Of a stretch of DNA of 64,000 bases, positions 17,061-26,028 are shown piece after piece; position 1 is the first letter of the stretch; each line of letters begins with the position of its first letter. A program made the position numbers and the translations under genes. The stretch spans positions 2,108,001 to 2,172,000 of the forward strand of contig JBBCGR010000003.1 in assembly GCA_037201625.1 (NCBI GenBank). The letters run 5' to 3'. Source of the stretch: JAMXLO01 sp037201625 (GTDB lineage Bacteria; Pseudomonadota; Alphaproteobacteria; Acetobacterales; Acetobacteraceae). The notes beneath the pieces were generated by a model. That model worked only from the letters and a program-made list of their open reading frames with translations. It was not told the DNA's origin and ran no database searches.

Positions 17061-18182
17061 ATGGCGACGCTGGAACTGCGTGGACTGCGCAAGAGCTTCG
17101 GGCCGGTCGACGTGCTGCACGGGGTCGATCTCGCGCTGGACAGCGGCGAGATGCTGGTCATCGTCGGCGCCTCCGGCTGCGGCAAGTCCACCCTGCTGCG
17201 GCTGGTGGCCGGGCTGGAGCAGCCCACCGCCGGGCACGTGCTGATAGACGGCCGCGACGTCACCCACGCCGATCCATCGGCCCGCGACATCGCCATGGTG
17301 TTCCAGAACTACGCGCTCTATCCGCACATGAGCGTGTTCGACAACCTGGCCTATGGCCTGCGCATCCGCGGCCTGGCGCGCGACGATATCCGCCAGCGCG
17401 TGGCCACCGCCTCCGACCTGCTGGGGCTCGATGGGCTGCTCGGCCGCAAGCCGCGCCAGCTTTCCGGCGGGCAGCGCCAGCGCGTGGCGATGGGCCGGGC
17501 GATCGTGCGCCATCCCCGGCTGTTCCTGTTCGACGAACCGCTCTCCAACCTCGACGCCAGCCTGCGATTGGCGATGCGTGCGGAGCTTCGCCGCCTGCAG
17601 CGCCGGCTGGGCGTCACCAGCCTGTATGTGACGCACGACCAGGTGGAGGCGATGACGCTGGGCGACCGGCTGCTGGTGATGCACCAGGGGCGGCCGGCGC
17701 AGTTGGCGACGCCGATGGAGGTGTTCGCCCGCCCCGCCGACACCTACGTGGCCGGCTTCATCGGCGCGCCGGCGATGAACCTGCTCCCGGCCACCCTCGC
17801 GCGCGATGCCGCCGCGGCGGAGCTTGCGACCGGCCTGCTGCTGCCCTTCGCCGACGGCCGGCGTCCCGGCGCGGACGGCGACCGCATCACCATCGGCATC
17901 AGGCCGGAGCACCTGGCGCCGGGCGCCGGGCTGGACCTTGCCATCGACCTGGCGGAGCCGCTGGGATCGGAGACGCTGGTGCACGGCCGGGTGCAGGGAT
18001 TCCCGCGCGACCAGCCGGTCACCGTGCGGCTGGCCGGCCCGGGACCTTCGGGCGACCGGCTATCGGTGGCCCCGCAGGTCGAGCACCTGCACGTGTTCGA
18101 CCGCGCGTCCGGCCGCAGAATCGATCCGGTGGGAGGGGAAACCGCGACGGCGCCGCTTGCCGCTGTGGGCACGGCTCACTAG
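17061..18182 (+). CDS. ABC transporter ATP-binding protein, UgpC/MalK type
   Basis: A 373-residue ATPase. Walker A is VGASGCGKSTLLR (~residues 36-48), the Q-loop is VFQNYALYPHMSV, the signature is LSGGQRQRVAMGRA, Walker B is LFLFDEPLSNLDA, and the switch His is in YVTHDQVEAMTL. After residue ~235 a C-terminal OB-type regulatory domain follows (ITIGIRPEHL), typical of the MalK/UgpC subfamily for sugars and glycerol-3-phosphate. No permease or binding-protein gene is adjacent, so the transporter partners must be encoded elsewhere. Substrate unresolved. Confidence 0.88.
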   Translation: MATLELRGLRKSFGPVDVLHGVDLALDSGEMLVIVGASGCGKSTLLRLVAGLEQPTAGHVLIDGRDVTHADPSARDIAMVFQNYALYPHMSVFDNLAYGLRIRGLARDDIRQRVATASDLLGLDGLLGRKPRQLSGGQRQRVAMGRAIVRHPRLFLFDEPLSNLDASLRLAMRAELRRLQRRLGVTSLYVTHDQVEAMTLGDRLLVMHQGRPAQLATPMEVFARPADTYVAGFIGAPAMNLLPATLARDAAAAELATGLLLPFADGRRPGADGDRITIGIRPEHLAPGAGLDLAIDLAEPLGSETLVHGRVQGFPRDQPVTVRLAGPGPSGDRLSVAPQVEHLHVFDRASGRRIDPVGGETATAPLAAVGTAH

Positions 18183-18218
18183 GGTTTCGGGCCGCTCCCC
18201 ACAGGGTTCGCCGATTCC

Positions 18219-18635
18219 ATGTCAGCGTCTCCGGCCACGCCTGTCCCGACGATCAGCCCCGGCGAGATGCAGCTTCTGCTCTCGCGTGCCGGCTTGGTGC
18301 TGAACCCGGGCCAGGTCGCCGACCTGGTGCTGGCGTGGCGGCAGGTTGCCGGCCTGATCGCTTCGCTGCCGCACGACCGGCCGCTGGCGGACGACATGGC
18401 GCTGGTGTTCCGACTGCCCCCGCCGGCGCCGGCCGTGGCAAGGCCCGCGACCGGGACCCCCGCCCGCAAGCCAGCCAGCCCGAAGGCGAAGGCCTCGGCC
18501 AAGTCGGTGCCGGCAAGGAAGAAGGTCGTGGCTCCCAAGAGGGCCACTCCGAAGACCGCCGCTCCGAAGGCTGCCGGAAAGCGCAAGGCCGCGGCAAAGC
18601 CCGCCGCCCGCAAGAGTGCCCGCCGCGGGCGATGA
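18219..18635 (+). CDS. Small GatC/AtzG-like protein with histone-H1-like Lys/Ala/Pro tail
   Basis: 138 residues in two parts. Residues ~15-65 (LLLSRAGLVLNPGQVADLVL then ALVFRLPPP) look like the DUF4089/AtzG type, short helical subunits that bind an amidase as GatC binds GatA. Residues ~80-138 are a low-complexity Lys/Ala/Pro/Arg tail resembling the C-terminus of histone H1 or bacterial H1-like proteins. The stop overlaps the amidase ATG by 4 bp (ATGA), which supports a physical partnership. The AtzG resemblance is by pattern only. A plain nucleoid-associated protein is the alternative. Confidence 0.65.
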   Translation: MSASPATPVPTISPGEMQLLLSRAGLVLNPGQVADLVLAWRQVAGLIASLPHDRPLADDMALVFRLPPPAPAVARPATGTPARKPASPKAKASAKSVPARKKVVAPKRATPKTAAPKAAGKRKAAAKPAARKSARRGR

Positions 18636-20026
18636 CGGGTCTTTCGACGCCGTTTCCCACCATTGCCGAAGCCGGCCAGATGATCGCCGCGAAACGGCTG
18701 TCGCCGGTGGAACTGGTGAAGGACCTGCTGGCCCGCATCACCGAGATCGACCCGCGGCTGAACGCTTTCCTCCAGGTCACCGAGCGCCAGGCGCTGGCCG
18801 CCGCGCGCGCCGCGGAACGAGCCGTGATGGCCGGCAAGCGCTCGCCGCTGCTGGGCATCCCGCTCGGCTACAAGGACATTTACGAGACCGCCGGCATCCG
18901 CACCACGGCGCATTCCCGCATCCTAGCCGACAACGTGCCGAAGCAGGACGCCGAGACCATCCGCCGGCTGCACGCCGCGGGCGCCGTGATGATGGGCAAG
19001 CTCGCGACGCATGAGTTCGCCATCGGCGGCCCGTCGTTCGACCTGCCCTGGCCGCCGGCGCGCAACCCCTGGGATCCACGCCGCTTCACCGGCGGTTCCA
19101 GTTCCGGGTCCGGTGCCGCGGTGGCGGCCTGTCTCGTCCTCGGCGCGCTCGGCTCCGACACCGGCGGGTCGATCCGCCTGCCCGCCGCCTATTGCGGCAT
19201 CGCCGGCCTGAAGCCGACGCCCGGCCTCGTGTCGCGCCGCGGGGTGATCCCGCTGGCGCCGAGCCTGGACACCGCCGGGCCGATGGCGTGGACGGCGCAG
19301 GACTGCGCCATCCTGCTCGACGCGCTGGCGGGTTACGATCCGGCCGATCCGGCCTCGGTGCCGGGCCCGACGGTGTCCTATGCCGCGGCCATCGCACCGC
19401 CGCTGCGCGGCCTGCGGGTCGGGCTGCTGCGGCGGTTCCATGAACATGACGTGCCGGCCTCGCCCGAGATGCTGCAGATGGTGAACCGGGCCGCCGCGAC
19501 ACTGCGCGGCCTGGGCTGCAAGGTCGAGGACGCGACGCTGCCGCCGGTGCAGGACTACAATGCCGTGGGCCGCGTGATCATCTCGGCCGAGGCGTATGCG
19601 CTGCATGAGGCCACGCTGAAGACGCGGCTGTCGGATTATTCGCGGGTCTTCCGGGTGCGCGTGCTGGCCGGGGCGCTGGTCCGCGCGGCGGACTACATAG
19701 CCGCCCAGCGGCGCCGCACAGACCTGATCGCCCTCACGTCGCGGGCATTCGAGAAGTTCGACGTGCTGCTGACCGTCCCCACCGCCGGGACCGCCCCGCT
19801 GCTGACCGAGCAGCGGCCGGACGATGGGTTCGCGCGTCCGCTGCTGACCACGGTCGCGAACGTCGCGGCGGTGCCCTCGCTGGTGGTGTGCGGCGGGTTC
19901 ACCCCGGCCGGCCTGCCGCTGGGGCTGGAGATCATGGGACCGGCCTGGGGCGACGCGACCGTGCTGCGCGTCGGGCACCATTTCGAACTGGCGGCCGGGA
20001 CGCGGAGCCGGCGGCCCGACCTGTAG
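18632..20026 (+). CDS. Amidase-signature hydrolase (AtzE/GatA-like)
   Basis: A 464-residue amidase-signature enzyme. The Ser-cisSer-Lys triad is visible: K81 (LGYKDIYET), the cis-Ser in the GGSSSGSG loop (~S156-158) and the nucleophile S180 (GSDTGGSIRLP). The family hydrolyses amides such as biuret derivatives, indoleacetamide or allophanate-like compounds, and GatA amidates Glu-tRNA. A true gatCAB set is not present here, so a catabolic amidase is more likely than GatA. It is translationally coupled to the small AtzG-like protein upstream and ends 8 bp before a convergent amine-oxidase gene. Confidence 0.88.
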   Translation: MTGLSTPFPTIAEAGQMIAAKRLSPVELVKDLLARITEIDPRLNAFLQVTERQALAAARAAERAVMAGKRSPLLGIPLGYKDIYETAGIRTTAHSRILADNVPKQDAETIRRLHAAGAVMMGKLATHEFAIGGPSFDLPWPPARNPWDPRRFTGGSSSGSGAAVAACLVLGALGSDTGGSIRLPAAYCGIAGLKPTPGLVSRRGVIPLAPSLDTAGPMAWTAQDCAILLDALAGYDPADPASVPGPTVSYAAAIAPPLRGLRVGLLRRFHEHDVPASPEMLQMVNRAAATLRGLGCKVEDATLPPVQDYNAVGRVIISAEAYALHEATLKTRLSDYSRVFRVRVLAGALVRAADYIAAQRRRTDLIALTSRAFEKFDVLLTVPTAGTAPLLTEQRPDDGFARPLLTTVANVAAVPSLVVCGGFTPAGLPLGLEIMGPAWGDATVLRVGHHFELAAGTRSRRPDL

Positions 20027-20034
20027 CGCCGGCC

Positions 20035-21597
20035 TCAGCCCTGCATGCGGGCGGCGATGACGCGCAGTACGTCGTGCGCCGAGCGGACCGCGCCTTCCTG
20101 CCAGCCGGTGACGTAGGACATGTGCTCGCCGGCGAACAAAAACGGGCCATCGCCCTGAAGCAGGCGCCGGTAGTGCGTGGCGCGCGCCTCGCGGCTCCAC
20201 TCGGCCCAGCCGCCGCCGCTGAACGGGATGGATTTCCAGGCAACCGACACGCCCCTGGTCAGGTGGCGACGGTATTCCGGATGCAGCCGCTCGCCATCGG
20301 CCAGCGTCGCCTCCAGGCGTTGCGGCGGGGCCATCGCGGTGATCCGCTCGCCGATGTCGTCGGACCAGATATAGGCGCCGACCAGGATGCCCTTGCGCTG
20401 TTGCATCCCGGCGGAGGGGTACCAGACCTGGGTGACGTCGCGACTGGTCCACGAAATACCGCCATAGATCGCATCATCCAGTTCCCAGAACCGGCGTTCG
20501 GCCTGGAAGGCGACCTTCACGACCGGCACGTAGTCCGCCGCCGCGATCGCGGCCGTTGTTTCGGCGGCGAAGTCGGCGGCAATGCCGCGCAGCACCGGCA
20601 GCGGGACGGTCACCACGGCGAGCCGCGCCTCGACGGCGTGGTCCCGGCCGGACGCCGCATCGCGCCACTCGACGCGGGCGCCCTGCCCGCTGCGCCGCAG
20701 CGCACGCACCTCCGCCCCGTAGGTGATCGTGCCGCCCAGGCGGCGTCCGAACGCCTCGCCGATGTGGCCCATGCCGCCCACCGGCTGCATCATCGTCGCC
20801 GCCTGGTGCCAGCCCTCGCCGAAATTGCTGTGGAACCGCCAGAAGCCGGCATCGAGGATCGCCCGCAGGTCCAACGGATGGGCGGGCACCCCGGGCTGGC
20901 TGCCGCCGCCAGGGGGCTCGGCATAGCCGGCGCGGCCGGAGCCGGCATAGGCCATGTCCTTGTCCAGCGCGCCGAAGCTGCGCAGCAGCGCGCGGAGGCG
21001 GTCCTTGTCGGCCGGCGTCACCGCCTGGCCCAGCACCTCCTGGTCCAGTGCCTTGGCGGCCAGTTCGGCGACGTAGCCGCGGATGTCGTTGACCACCTGC
21101 CGGTTGCGCTGTGGCTTGCCGTCGAACGCCGCGTCCGACTGGAGCAGCGCGCCGCGATTGTCGTTGCTCATGACCTCGAGCGGCACGCCGAGGTCGCGGC
21201 AATAGGACAGGATACCGGTGTGGTGGTAGGGCAGCCGCGCCGGCCCGGGGTTGAAGTACATATGCGGTCCGGCATCCCACGCGACCCGCTGGACGTGGCC
21301 GGCTTCGCGCACCGAGTCGCCGCCGCGCAGCGTCCAGTTGCGGCCGCCGGCGCGGGAGCGCGCCTCCAGGACCAGCGGCGCGTAGCCTGCCTTGCGCAGT
21401 TCCAGCGCCAGCACCATGCCGGCGATGCCAGCGCCGATGATGACGATGCGCCGGTTCTGGCCGGGCGGCAGCGGGGGCGGGCCGGCATAGGCGTCCGGCA
21501 CCGCCAGGAGCCCCATCGCCGCCATCGTGCGATACACGGCGGCGATGCCGCCCACCCGGCCGACCGCGTGGATCAGATCGCGCCGTGCGAGGGTCAT
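20035..21597 (-). CDS. Flavin monoamine oxidase family protein, probable Tat export
   Basis: A 520-residue FAD amine oxidase. The N-terminal segment has LARRDLIHAVGRVGG, resembling the twin-arginine signals seen in this family. A Rossmann FAD site follows (IVIIGAGIAGMVLALEL, ~residues 51-67) with EARSRAGGR behind it. Near the C-terminus are FLFAGEHMSYVTGWQEGAVRSA and an aromatic FW/YGGISW segment, typical of the flavin-binding and substrate-cage region. It should oxidise a primary amine or amino acid to aldehyde/imine with H2O2 in the periplasm; the substrate is unknown. The gap to recR is only 22 bp. Confidence 0.87.
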   Translation of the reverse strand: MTLARRDLIHAVGRVGGIAAVYRTMAAMGLLAVPDAYAGPPPLPPGQNRRIVIIGAGIAGMVLALELRKAGYAPLVLEARSRAGGRNWTLRGGDSVREAGHVQRVAWDAGPHMYFNPGPARLPYHHTGILSYCRDLGVPLEVMSNDNRGALLQSDAAFDGKPQRNRQVVNDIRGYVAELAAKALDQEVLGQAVTPADKDRLRALLRSFGALDKDMAYAGSGRAGYAEPPGGGSQPGVPAHPLDLRAILDAGFWRFHSNFGEGWHQAATMMQPVGGMGHIGEAFGRRLGGTITYGAEVRALRRSGQGARVEWRDAASGRDHAVEARLAVVTVPLPVLRGIAADFAAETTAAIAAADYVPVVKVAFQAERRFWELDDAIYGGISWTSRDVTQVWYPSAGMQQRKGILVGAYIWSDDIGERITAMAPPQRLEATLADGERLHPEYRRHLTRGVSVAWKSIPFSGGGWAEWSREARATHYRRLLQGDGPFLFAGEHMSYVTGWQEGAVRSAHDVLRVIAARMQG

Positions 21598-21619
21598 GGC
21601 CGGCGGAGTATCAACTGCG

Positions 21620-22222
21620 TCATGACGGCCGGCGCGCCCGCAACGCGGCGGCCAGCGTACCGTCGTCCAGCACATCGAGCGCGCCGCCGATCGGCACCCC
21701 CTGCGCGACGCGGCTGACGGCGACGCCCAGCGGCCGCAGCCGGTCTGTGAGCCAGTGCGCGGTGGTCGCCCCATCCACCGTCGCACCGAGTGCCAGGATC
21801 ACCTCGGCCACACCGCCCGCGGCGATGCGGTCGAGCAGCGGCGGCACATTGAGGTCCTCGGGTCCGACGCCCGACAGCGCCGAAAGCGTGCCGCCCAGGA
21901 CGTGATACAGCCCGCGATGCACCGCGGCGCGCTCCAGCGCCCAGAGGTCGCCAACGCCTTCCACCACGCAGACCAGCGAGCGGTCGCGCTGCGGATCGGT
22001 GCAGATCGAGCACGGGTCGCGGCTGTCCAGATTGCCGCACAGCCCGCACGGCTTCACGGCACGCGCTGCCTCGGCGATCGCCACCGCGAGCGGCAGCATG
22101 CGCACCTCCGGCTGCTGCAGCATCCGCAACGCCGCCCGCCGGGCGCTGCGCGGCCCCATGCCGGGCAGCCTGGCGAGCAGGCCGATCAGTCGGTCGATTT
22201 CGGGGCCGCCCATGGCGACCAT
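21620..22222 (-). CDS. recR: Recombination protein RecR
   Basis: RecR forms the DNA-clamping tetramer of the RecFOR pathway that loads RecA at gaps. The 200-residue protein shows the helix-hairpin-helix segment (LLARLPGMGPRSARRAALRML), a C4 zinc finger (CGLCGNLDSRDPCSIC) and a Toprim domain (LVCVVEGVGDLWALE...GTLSALSGVGPEDL). The start is set at the ATG giving MVAMGGPEID because GGGGG lies 4 bp upstream; the ATG three codons later is nearly equivalent. It sits in the classic dnaX-ybaB-recR order, although 112 bp separate it from ybaB. Confidence 0.95.
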   Translation of the reverse strand: MVAMGGPEIDRLIGLLARLPGMGPRSARRAALRMLQQPEVRMLPLAVAIAEAARAVKPCGLCGNLDSRDPCSICTDPQRDRSLVCVVEGVGDLWALERAAVHRGLYHVLGGTLSALSGVGPEDLNVPPLLDRIAAGGVAEVILALGATVDGATTAHWLTDRLRPLGVAVSRVAQGVPIGGALDVLDDGTLAAALRARRPS

Positions 22223-22334
22223 GATCCCCCGTCGCGGCGATCGGGCCAAGTCCCGCAGGGCGTCGCACGCGGCCACCTGCGCCGCCGAAGTGGCGGCCGC
22301 CGGACACGACGTCCGAACCGCCGCGCCGCCGCAG

Positions 22335-22658
22335 TTAGAACGGCAGCTTCATGCCGGGCGGCAGTTGCAGCCCGCCGGTCACCTTCTGCATCTCGTCCGC
22401 GGCGGTGGCGTCGACCTTCTGCCGGGCGTTGGCGTGTGCGGCGACGATCAGGTCCTCGAGCATTTCGGCGTCGGCCGGATCGATCACCTTCGGGTCGATC
22501 TTCACCCGCCGCATGTCGCCCTTGCCGTTCAGCGTCACCCTGACCAGGCCGGCCCCGGCCTCGCCCTCGACCTCCAGGCTCTCCAGCTTCGACTGCATCT
22601 CGGCCATCTTGGCCTGCATCTGCTGGGCCTGCTTCATCAGTCCGGTCAGGTTCTTCAT
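22335..22658 (-). CDS. ybaB: YbaB/EbfC nucleoid-associated protein
   Basis: A 107-residue DNA-binding protein of the YbaB/EbfC family. The N-terminal helix is MKNLTGLMKQAQQMQAKMAEMQ, followed by a short beta sheet with VRVTLNGKGDMRRVKIDP and a C-terminal helix ending TGGLQLPPGMKLPF. It forms dimers that coat DNA. The start overlaps the dnaX stop by 4 bp (ATGA), so it is coupled to dnaX. Confidence 0.95.
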   Translation of the reverse strand: MKNLTGLMKQAQQMQAKMAEMQSKLESLEVEGEAGAGLVRVTLNGKGDMRRVKIDPKVIDPADAEMLEDLIVAAHANARQKVDATAADEMQKVTGGLQLPPGMKLPF

Positions 22659-24481
22659 TCGTCAGTCTCCATTTCGTCGGAGGGTTCCTCGGCGTCAGGC
22701 ACATAAGCTGACGGCAGGCCATACGCATCGGCCGCGCTATCGTGCACCGTGTCGATCCGCGCGCCCGGGAAGGCATCCATGATGGCGCGCACCAGCGGAT
22801 GATCGGCCGCCGCCGTCCGCCGCGCCGCGTCCGCCGCACTGCCCTGCTCCGCCACGGTCGCTTCGCCCGCCGCGGCGGACAGGGCAATCGTCCAGCGCGT
22901 GCCGGTGGCTTCGGTCAGCAGGGTGCCAAGCCGCGCGGCGAGATCCTTCGGCGCCTCGGGCTGCGGCCGCAATTCGATCACCGGCGGGGCGAAGCGCACC
23001 AGGTGAACCGAGTGGATCAGGTGCGCGTGCAGCATCGCCTCACGCCGCTCGGCCACCAGCGCGGTGACGTCGCGGAAGCTGGTCAGCCGCGGGGCCACCC
23101 CTTCGGCCAGGGCGACCGCGGCACCGCCGGCGACCGCGCGCGCGCCGCCCCCGGGAGAACCGCCGCCCGAGGGCGACGAGACAGCGGCGCCCTGACCTCC
23201 ACCACCGCCAGCCTGGGCGGCCCCCGTGCCCAGACGGCGGACGAGATCGCCGGGGGTGGGCAGGTCGGCGACATGGCAGAGCCGGATCAGCACCATCTCG
23301 GCGGCGGCACGGCGGTCGGGTGCCGTCTCCACCTCGCCGATCCCCTTCAGCAGCATTTGCCAGGCGCGCGACAGCACCGGGACCGACAGGTTCTCGGCCA
23401 GCGCCGCGCCGCGCGTGCGTTCCGCCTCCGGCAGTTCCTGGCTGTCGCGCAGCGAGGGCACCGATTTCAGCCGGGTGATCGTATAGGTCAGCTCCAGCAG
23501 GTCCTGCAGGATCATGCCCAGATCGGCGCCACGCTCATGCGCTCGCTCGGTGATCTGCAGCGCCTGCCGCGGCTGGCCCGCCATCACCGCGTCCATCAGG
23601 TCGAACACCGTGCCGCGGTCGGCCAGGCCCAGCATGTTGGTGACCGCCTCCGCCGTCACCGGGCCGTCCGCCTGGGCGATCGCCTGATCGAGCAGCGACA
23701 GCCCGTCGCGCACCGAGCCATCGGCCGCGCGCGCGATCAGGTCCAGCGCCGCGGGTTCGGCCTGCACCGCCTCCTGCTCGGCGATGCGGGCGAAATGCGC
23801 CGACAACTCGGCGATGCGCACCCGCCGCAGGTCGAAGCGCTGGCAGCGCGACAGCACGGTGACCGGCACCTTGCGCAGTTCCGTGGTGGCGAACACGAAC
23901 TTCACGTGCGGCGGCGGTTCCTCCAGCGTCTTCAGCAGCGCGTTGAACGCATTGCGCGACAGCATGTGGACCTCGTCGACCACGAACACCTTGGTGCGCG
24001 CCTGCATCGGCCGGAAGCGCGTCGCCTCGATCAGTTCGCGCACGTCGTCGACGCCGGTGCGACTGGCGGCATCCATCTCCACCACGTCGGGATGGCGGTC
24101 GGCGAGGATCGCCACGCAATTCGGGCAGACGCCGCACGGGTCGGCGGTGGGGCCGCCCTGGCCGTCGGGCCCGGTGCAGTTCAGCGCGCGGGCGATGATG
24201 CGGGCGGTGGTGGTCTTTCCCACCCCCCTCACGCCGGTGAGCATGAAGGCGTGGGCGACCCGGCCGGTGGCGAAGGCGTTGCGCAGGATGCGGACCATCG
24301 CCTCCTGGCCGATCAGGTCGTTGAAATGGGTCGGGCGGTATTTGCGGGCGAGCACCCGGTAGGGCGCGGCTTGTTCCGGTGGCGGCAGCGGCGCCGAGGC
24401 GGGGGCGTCGCCGAACAGGCCGGGTCCGTCCGGCGGTGGCGGGGCCTCGATCTGGCTGTCGTCCTGGAACAGGCCGGACAT
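22655..24481 (-). CDS. dnaX: DNA polymerase III subunits gamma/tau
   Basis: Clamp-loader ATPase and replisome organiser. The 608-residue protein has an ~40-residue Pro-rich leader, then YRVLARKYRPTHFNDLIGQ, Walker A GVRGVGKTT (~83-91), a zinc module (C102, CGVCPNC at ~116-122), the DEVHML box and the sensor region with the SRC motif (VLSRCQRF). Domain III and a Gly/Ser/Ala-rich linker (~420-460) precede a tau-like C-terminal domain. No obvious poly-A frameshift site was seen. Directly upstream on the same strand is the SRP RNA. Confidence 0.95.
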   Translation of the reverse strand: MSGLFQDDSQIEAPPPPDGPGLFGDAPASAPLPPPEQAAPYRVLARKYRPTHFNDLIGQEAMVRILRNAFATGRVAHAFMLTGVRGVGKTTTARIIARALNCTGPDGQGGPTADPCGVCPNCVAILADRHPDVVEMDAASRTGVDDVRELIEATRFRPMQARTKVFVVDEVHMLSRNAFNALLKTLEEPPPHVKFVFATTELRKVPVTVLSRCQRFDLRRVRIAELSAHFARIAEQEAVQAEPAALDLIARAADGSVRDGLSLLDQAIAQADGPVTAEAVTNMLGLADRGTVFDLMDAVMAGQPRQALQITERAHERGADLGMILQDLLELTYTITRLKSVPSLRDSQELPEAERTRGAALAENLSVPVLSRAWQMLLKGIGEVETAPDRRAAAEMVLIRLCHVADLPTPGDLVRRLGTGAAQAGGGGGQGAAVSSPSGGGSPGGGARAVAGGAAVALAEGVAPRLTSFRDVTALVAERREAMLHAHLIHSVHLVRFAPPVIELRPQPEAPKDLAARLGTLLTEATGTRWTIALSAAAGEATVAEQGSAADAARRTAAADHPLVRAIMDAFPGARIDTVHDSAADAYGLPSAYVPDAEEPSDEMETDE

Positions 24482-24531
24482 GCGGGGCGGATGTCAGCCG
24501 CCGCGGCGGCCCCCTGTTGAGTGGCGAACGG

Positions 24532-24629
24532 TGGGAGGCCGGCAAACGACCCGAGCGGAAACTCGCTGCGGCTGCTTCCTTCCGGACCTGACCGGGTTGG
24601 CAAGGCGCCCGTCCGCCGCCGACCTCCCA
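24532..24629 (-). ncRNA. ffs: Signal recognition particle RNA, small bacterial type
   Basis: On the minus strand the universally conserved SRP apical-loop sequence GGTCAGGTCCGGAAGGAAGC is present at about 24570-24595. The ends pair: GGGAGGTCGGC (24628-24618) with GCCGGCCTCCC (24543-24533), an 11-bp stem with one G-U pair. The size, ~98 nt, fits the 4.5S class that binds Ffh and targets membrane proteins. The gene lies ~50 bp upstream of dnaX. Its exact ends are inferred from the stem. Confidence 0.93.
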
Positions 24630-24867
24630 GGACTGCATATCATGCTTCGGGGGGGTGGCGACAAGCGATGCCGGCGCCGCCCCGGTCGCACGGCCGTTGT
24701 GATGCGAAATGCGACATGCGTCCACGGGATCGCGAACCGGTCTCCGCCGCGCTGACCTCGTTCGAGGCATTGCCTTACGTCCGCGCCGCCAACCTCACGC
24801 GCACCGCCGGCATGTCGCGCCAATTCCGCGACAAGGCCTGCACGTAGCGAAAGCGCGGCGGGCGAGT

Positions 24868-26028
24868 TCAGCCGTCGGCGTGCTCCCCGCCGCCTCCGCC
24901 GATGCGCCAGACGAGGCGTGACAGGACGTTGTAGGTCCGCCGCGAATCGACATGGTGTTCGAAGCCGTGCCCCTCGGGGATCAGGTAGCGGGGATCGAGC
25001 ATGCCATCGGCACCGAGCAGCGGCGTGAAGCCGTCGACGTAGCCGAAGCCGTGCAGCCGGCACGCCGCCTCCAGCGCTTCGTTGTAGGCGGCGTGGATCG
25101 CGGTGCGCTGTGCCAGGTTCGCCACCTCCAGCCCGCGGATCCCGGCGGCGAGTTCCTCGCGCGACATCTCCGACTCGCGCCGCACGATGTCGTCGTTCAG
25201 GTGGCCGTGTCGCCAGGCATCGTCCGTCAGCGCCGGGGGAAACACCGACACCAGGTGCACATTGTCGCGCCGCGACGGCTCGAACAGGTCGGTCACGAAG
25301 CCGATGTAGCGCTGCAGGGTGGTGGCGCAGAATGCCCTGTACTCCGCCAGGTCGAGGCTGTGCCGGCCGTCGCGGACGCGCTGGAAATGGTGGACGAACT
25401 CGATGTCCACCTGACCGAACTGGAGCAGGAACGGCAGGTCGTCGGCGCATGGCAGGCCGCGGATCGTCCGCACCGCCTCACGCAGCGCGGTGCCGTAGCC
25501 GGAGCGCGAAGCGGGATTGCCGAGGCCGCGGGCGGACCCGCCATGGCAGATGAGGTGCAGCGGCACGAGCCAGCGGCCGCCGCGGCGTCCCATCAGCGAA
25601 TAGTTGCTGGAATGGCTGTCGCCGGCGATCACGTAGGGGCAGGCGCCTTCGCGCGCGAGGTCGCGGATCAGCGGCCAGCGTTCGGTCAGGGCGGCACCGA
25701 AGGGGGGCTTGGCATCGGCCAGCGGCCGACCGAGCAGCGACATGACCAACTGCGCCATCAGGTCGCCATCGGCGAGCGGCAGGCGTATCAGGGCAGCCAG
25801 CGCGCGCCGATCGGGGCGAACGGAAACCGGCCGCTGCTCGTGGATGCCAACGCGCAGGTAATGGGCGAGAGCATCGGTGGCACCCATGCCCTGCTGGCGC
25901 AGATCGCCGTAGGCGTCGCGGTAGGCCTCGGGCGAGAAGCCGGTCCGCAACAGTGCCGCGACGAAGTCGGCGGGAGGCACCGGTGCGCAGTCCGCCGCGA
26001 AGGCAAGAACGTCGATGTCGTTCCTCAT
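24868..26028 (-). CDS. SGNH/GDSL-hydrolase-like protein with N-terminal HYLxxGxxE motif
   Basis: A 386-residue protein of uncertain function. Near the N-terminus YGDLRQQGMGATDALAHYLRVGIHEQRP matches the short HYLxxGxxEgR motif seen in bacterial glycosyltransferases and RTX-type surface proteins. A GDS block (VIAGDSHSSNY, ~136-140) resembles block I of SGNH esterases, and a late LIPEGHGFEHHVD could supply the catalytic His. The spacing is unusual, so an esterase or O-acyltransferase role is only suggested. No signal peptide is seen. The 237 bp between it and the SRP RNA holds nothing recognisable. Confidence 0.6.
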   Translation of the reverse strand: MRNDIDVLAFAADCAPVPPADFVAALLRTGFSPEAYRDAYGDLRQQGMGATDALAHYLRVGIHEQRPVSVRPDRRALAALIRLPLADGDLMAQLVMSLLGRPLADAKPPFGAALTERWPLIRDLAREGACPYVIAGDSHSSNYSLMGRRGGRWLVPLHLICHGGSARGLGNPASRSGYGTALREAVRTIRGLPCADDLPFLLQFGQVDIEFVHHFQRVRDGRHSLDLAEYRAFCATTLQRYIGFVTDLFEPSRRDNVHLVSVFPPALTDDAWRHGHLNDDIVRRESEMSREELAAGIRGLEVANLAQRTAIHAAYNEALEAACRLHGFGYVDGFTPLLGADGMLDPRYLIPEGHGFEHHVDSRRTYNVLSRLVWRIGGGGGEHADG

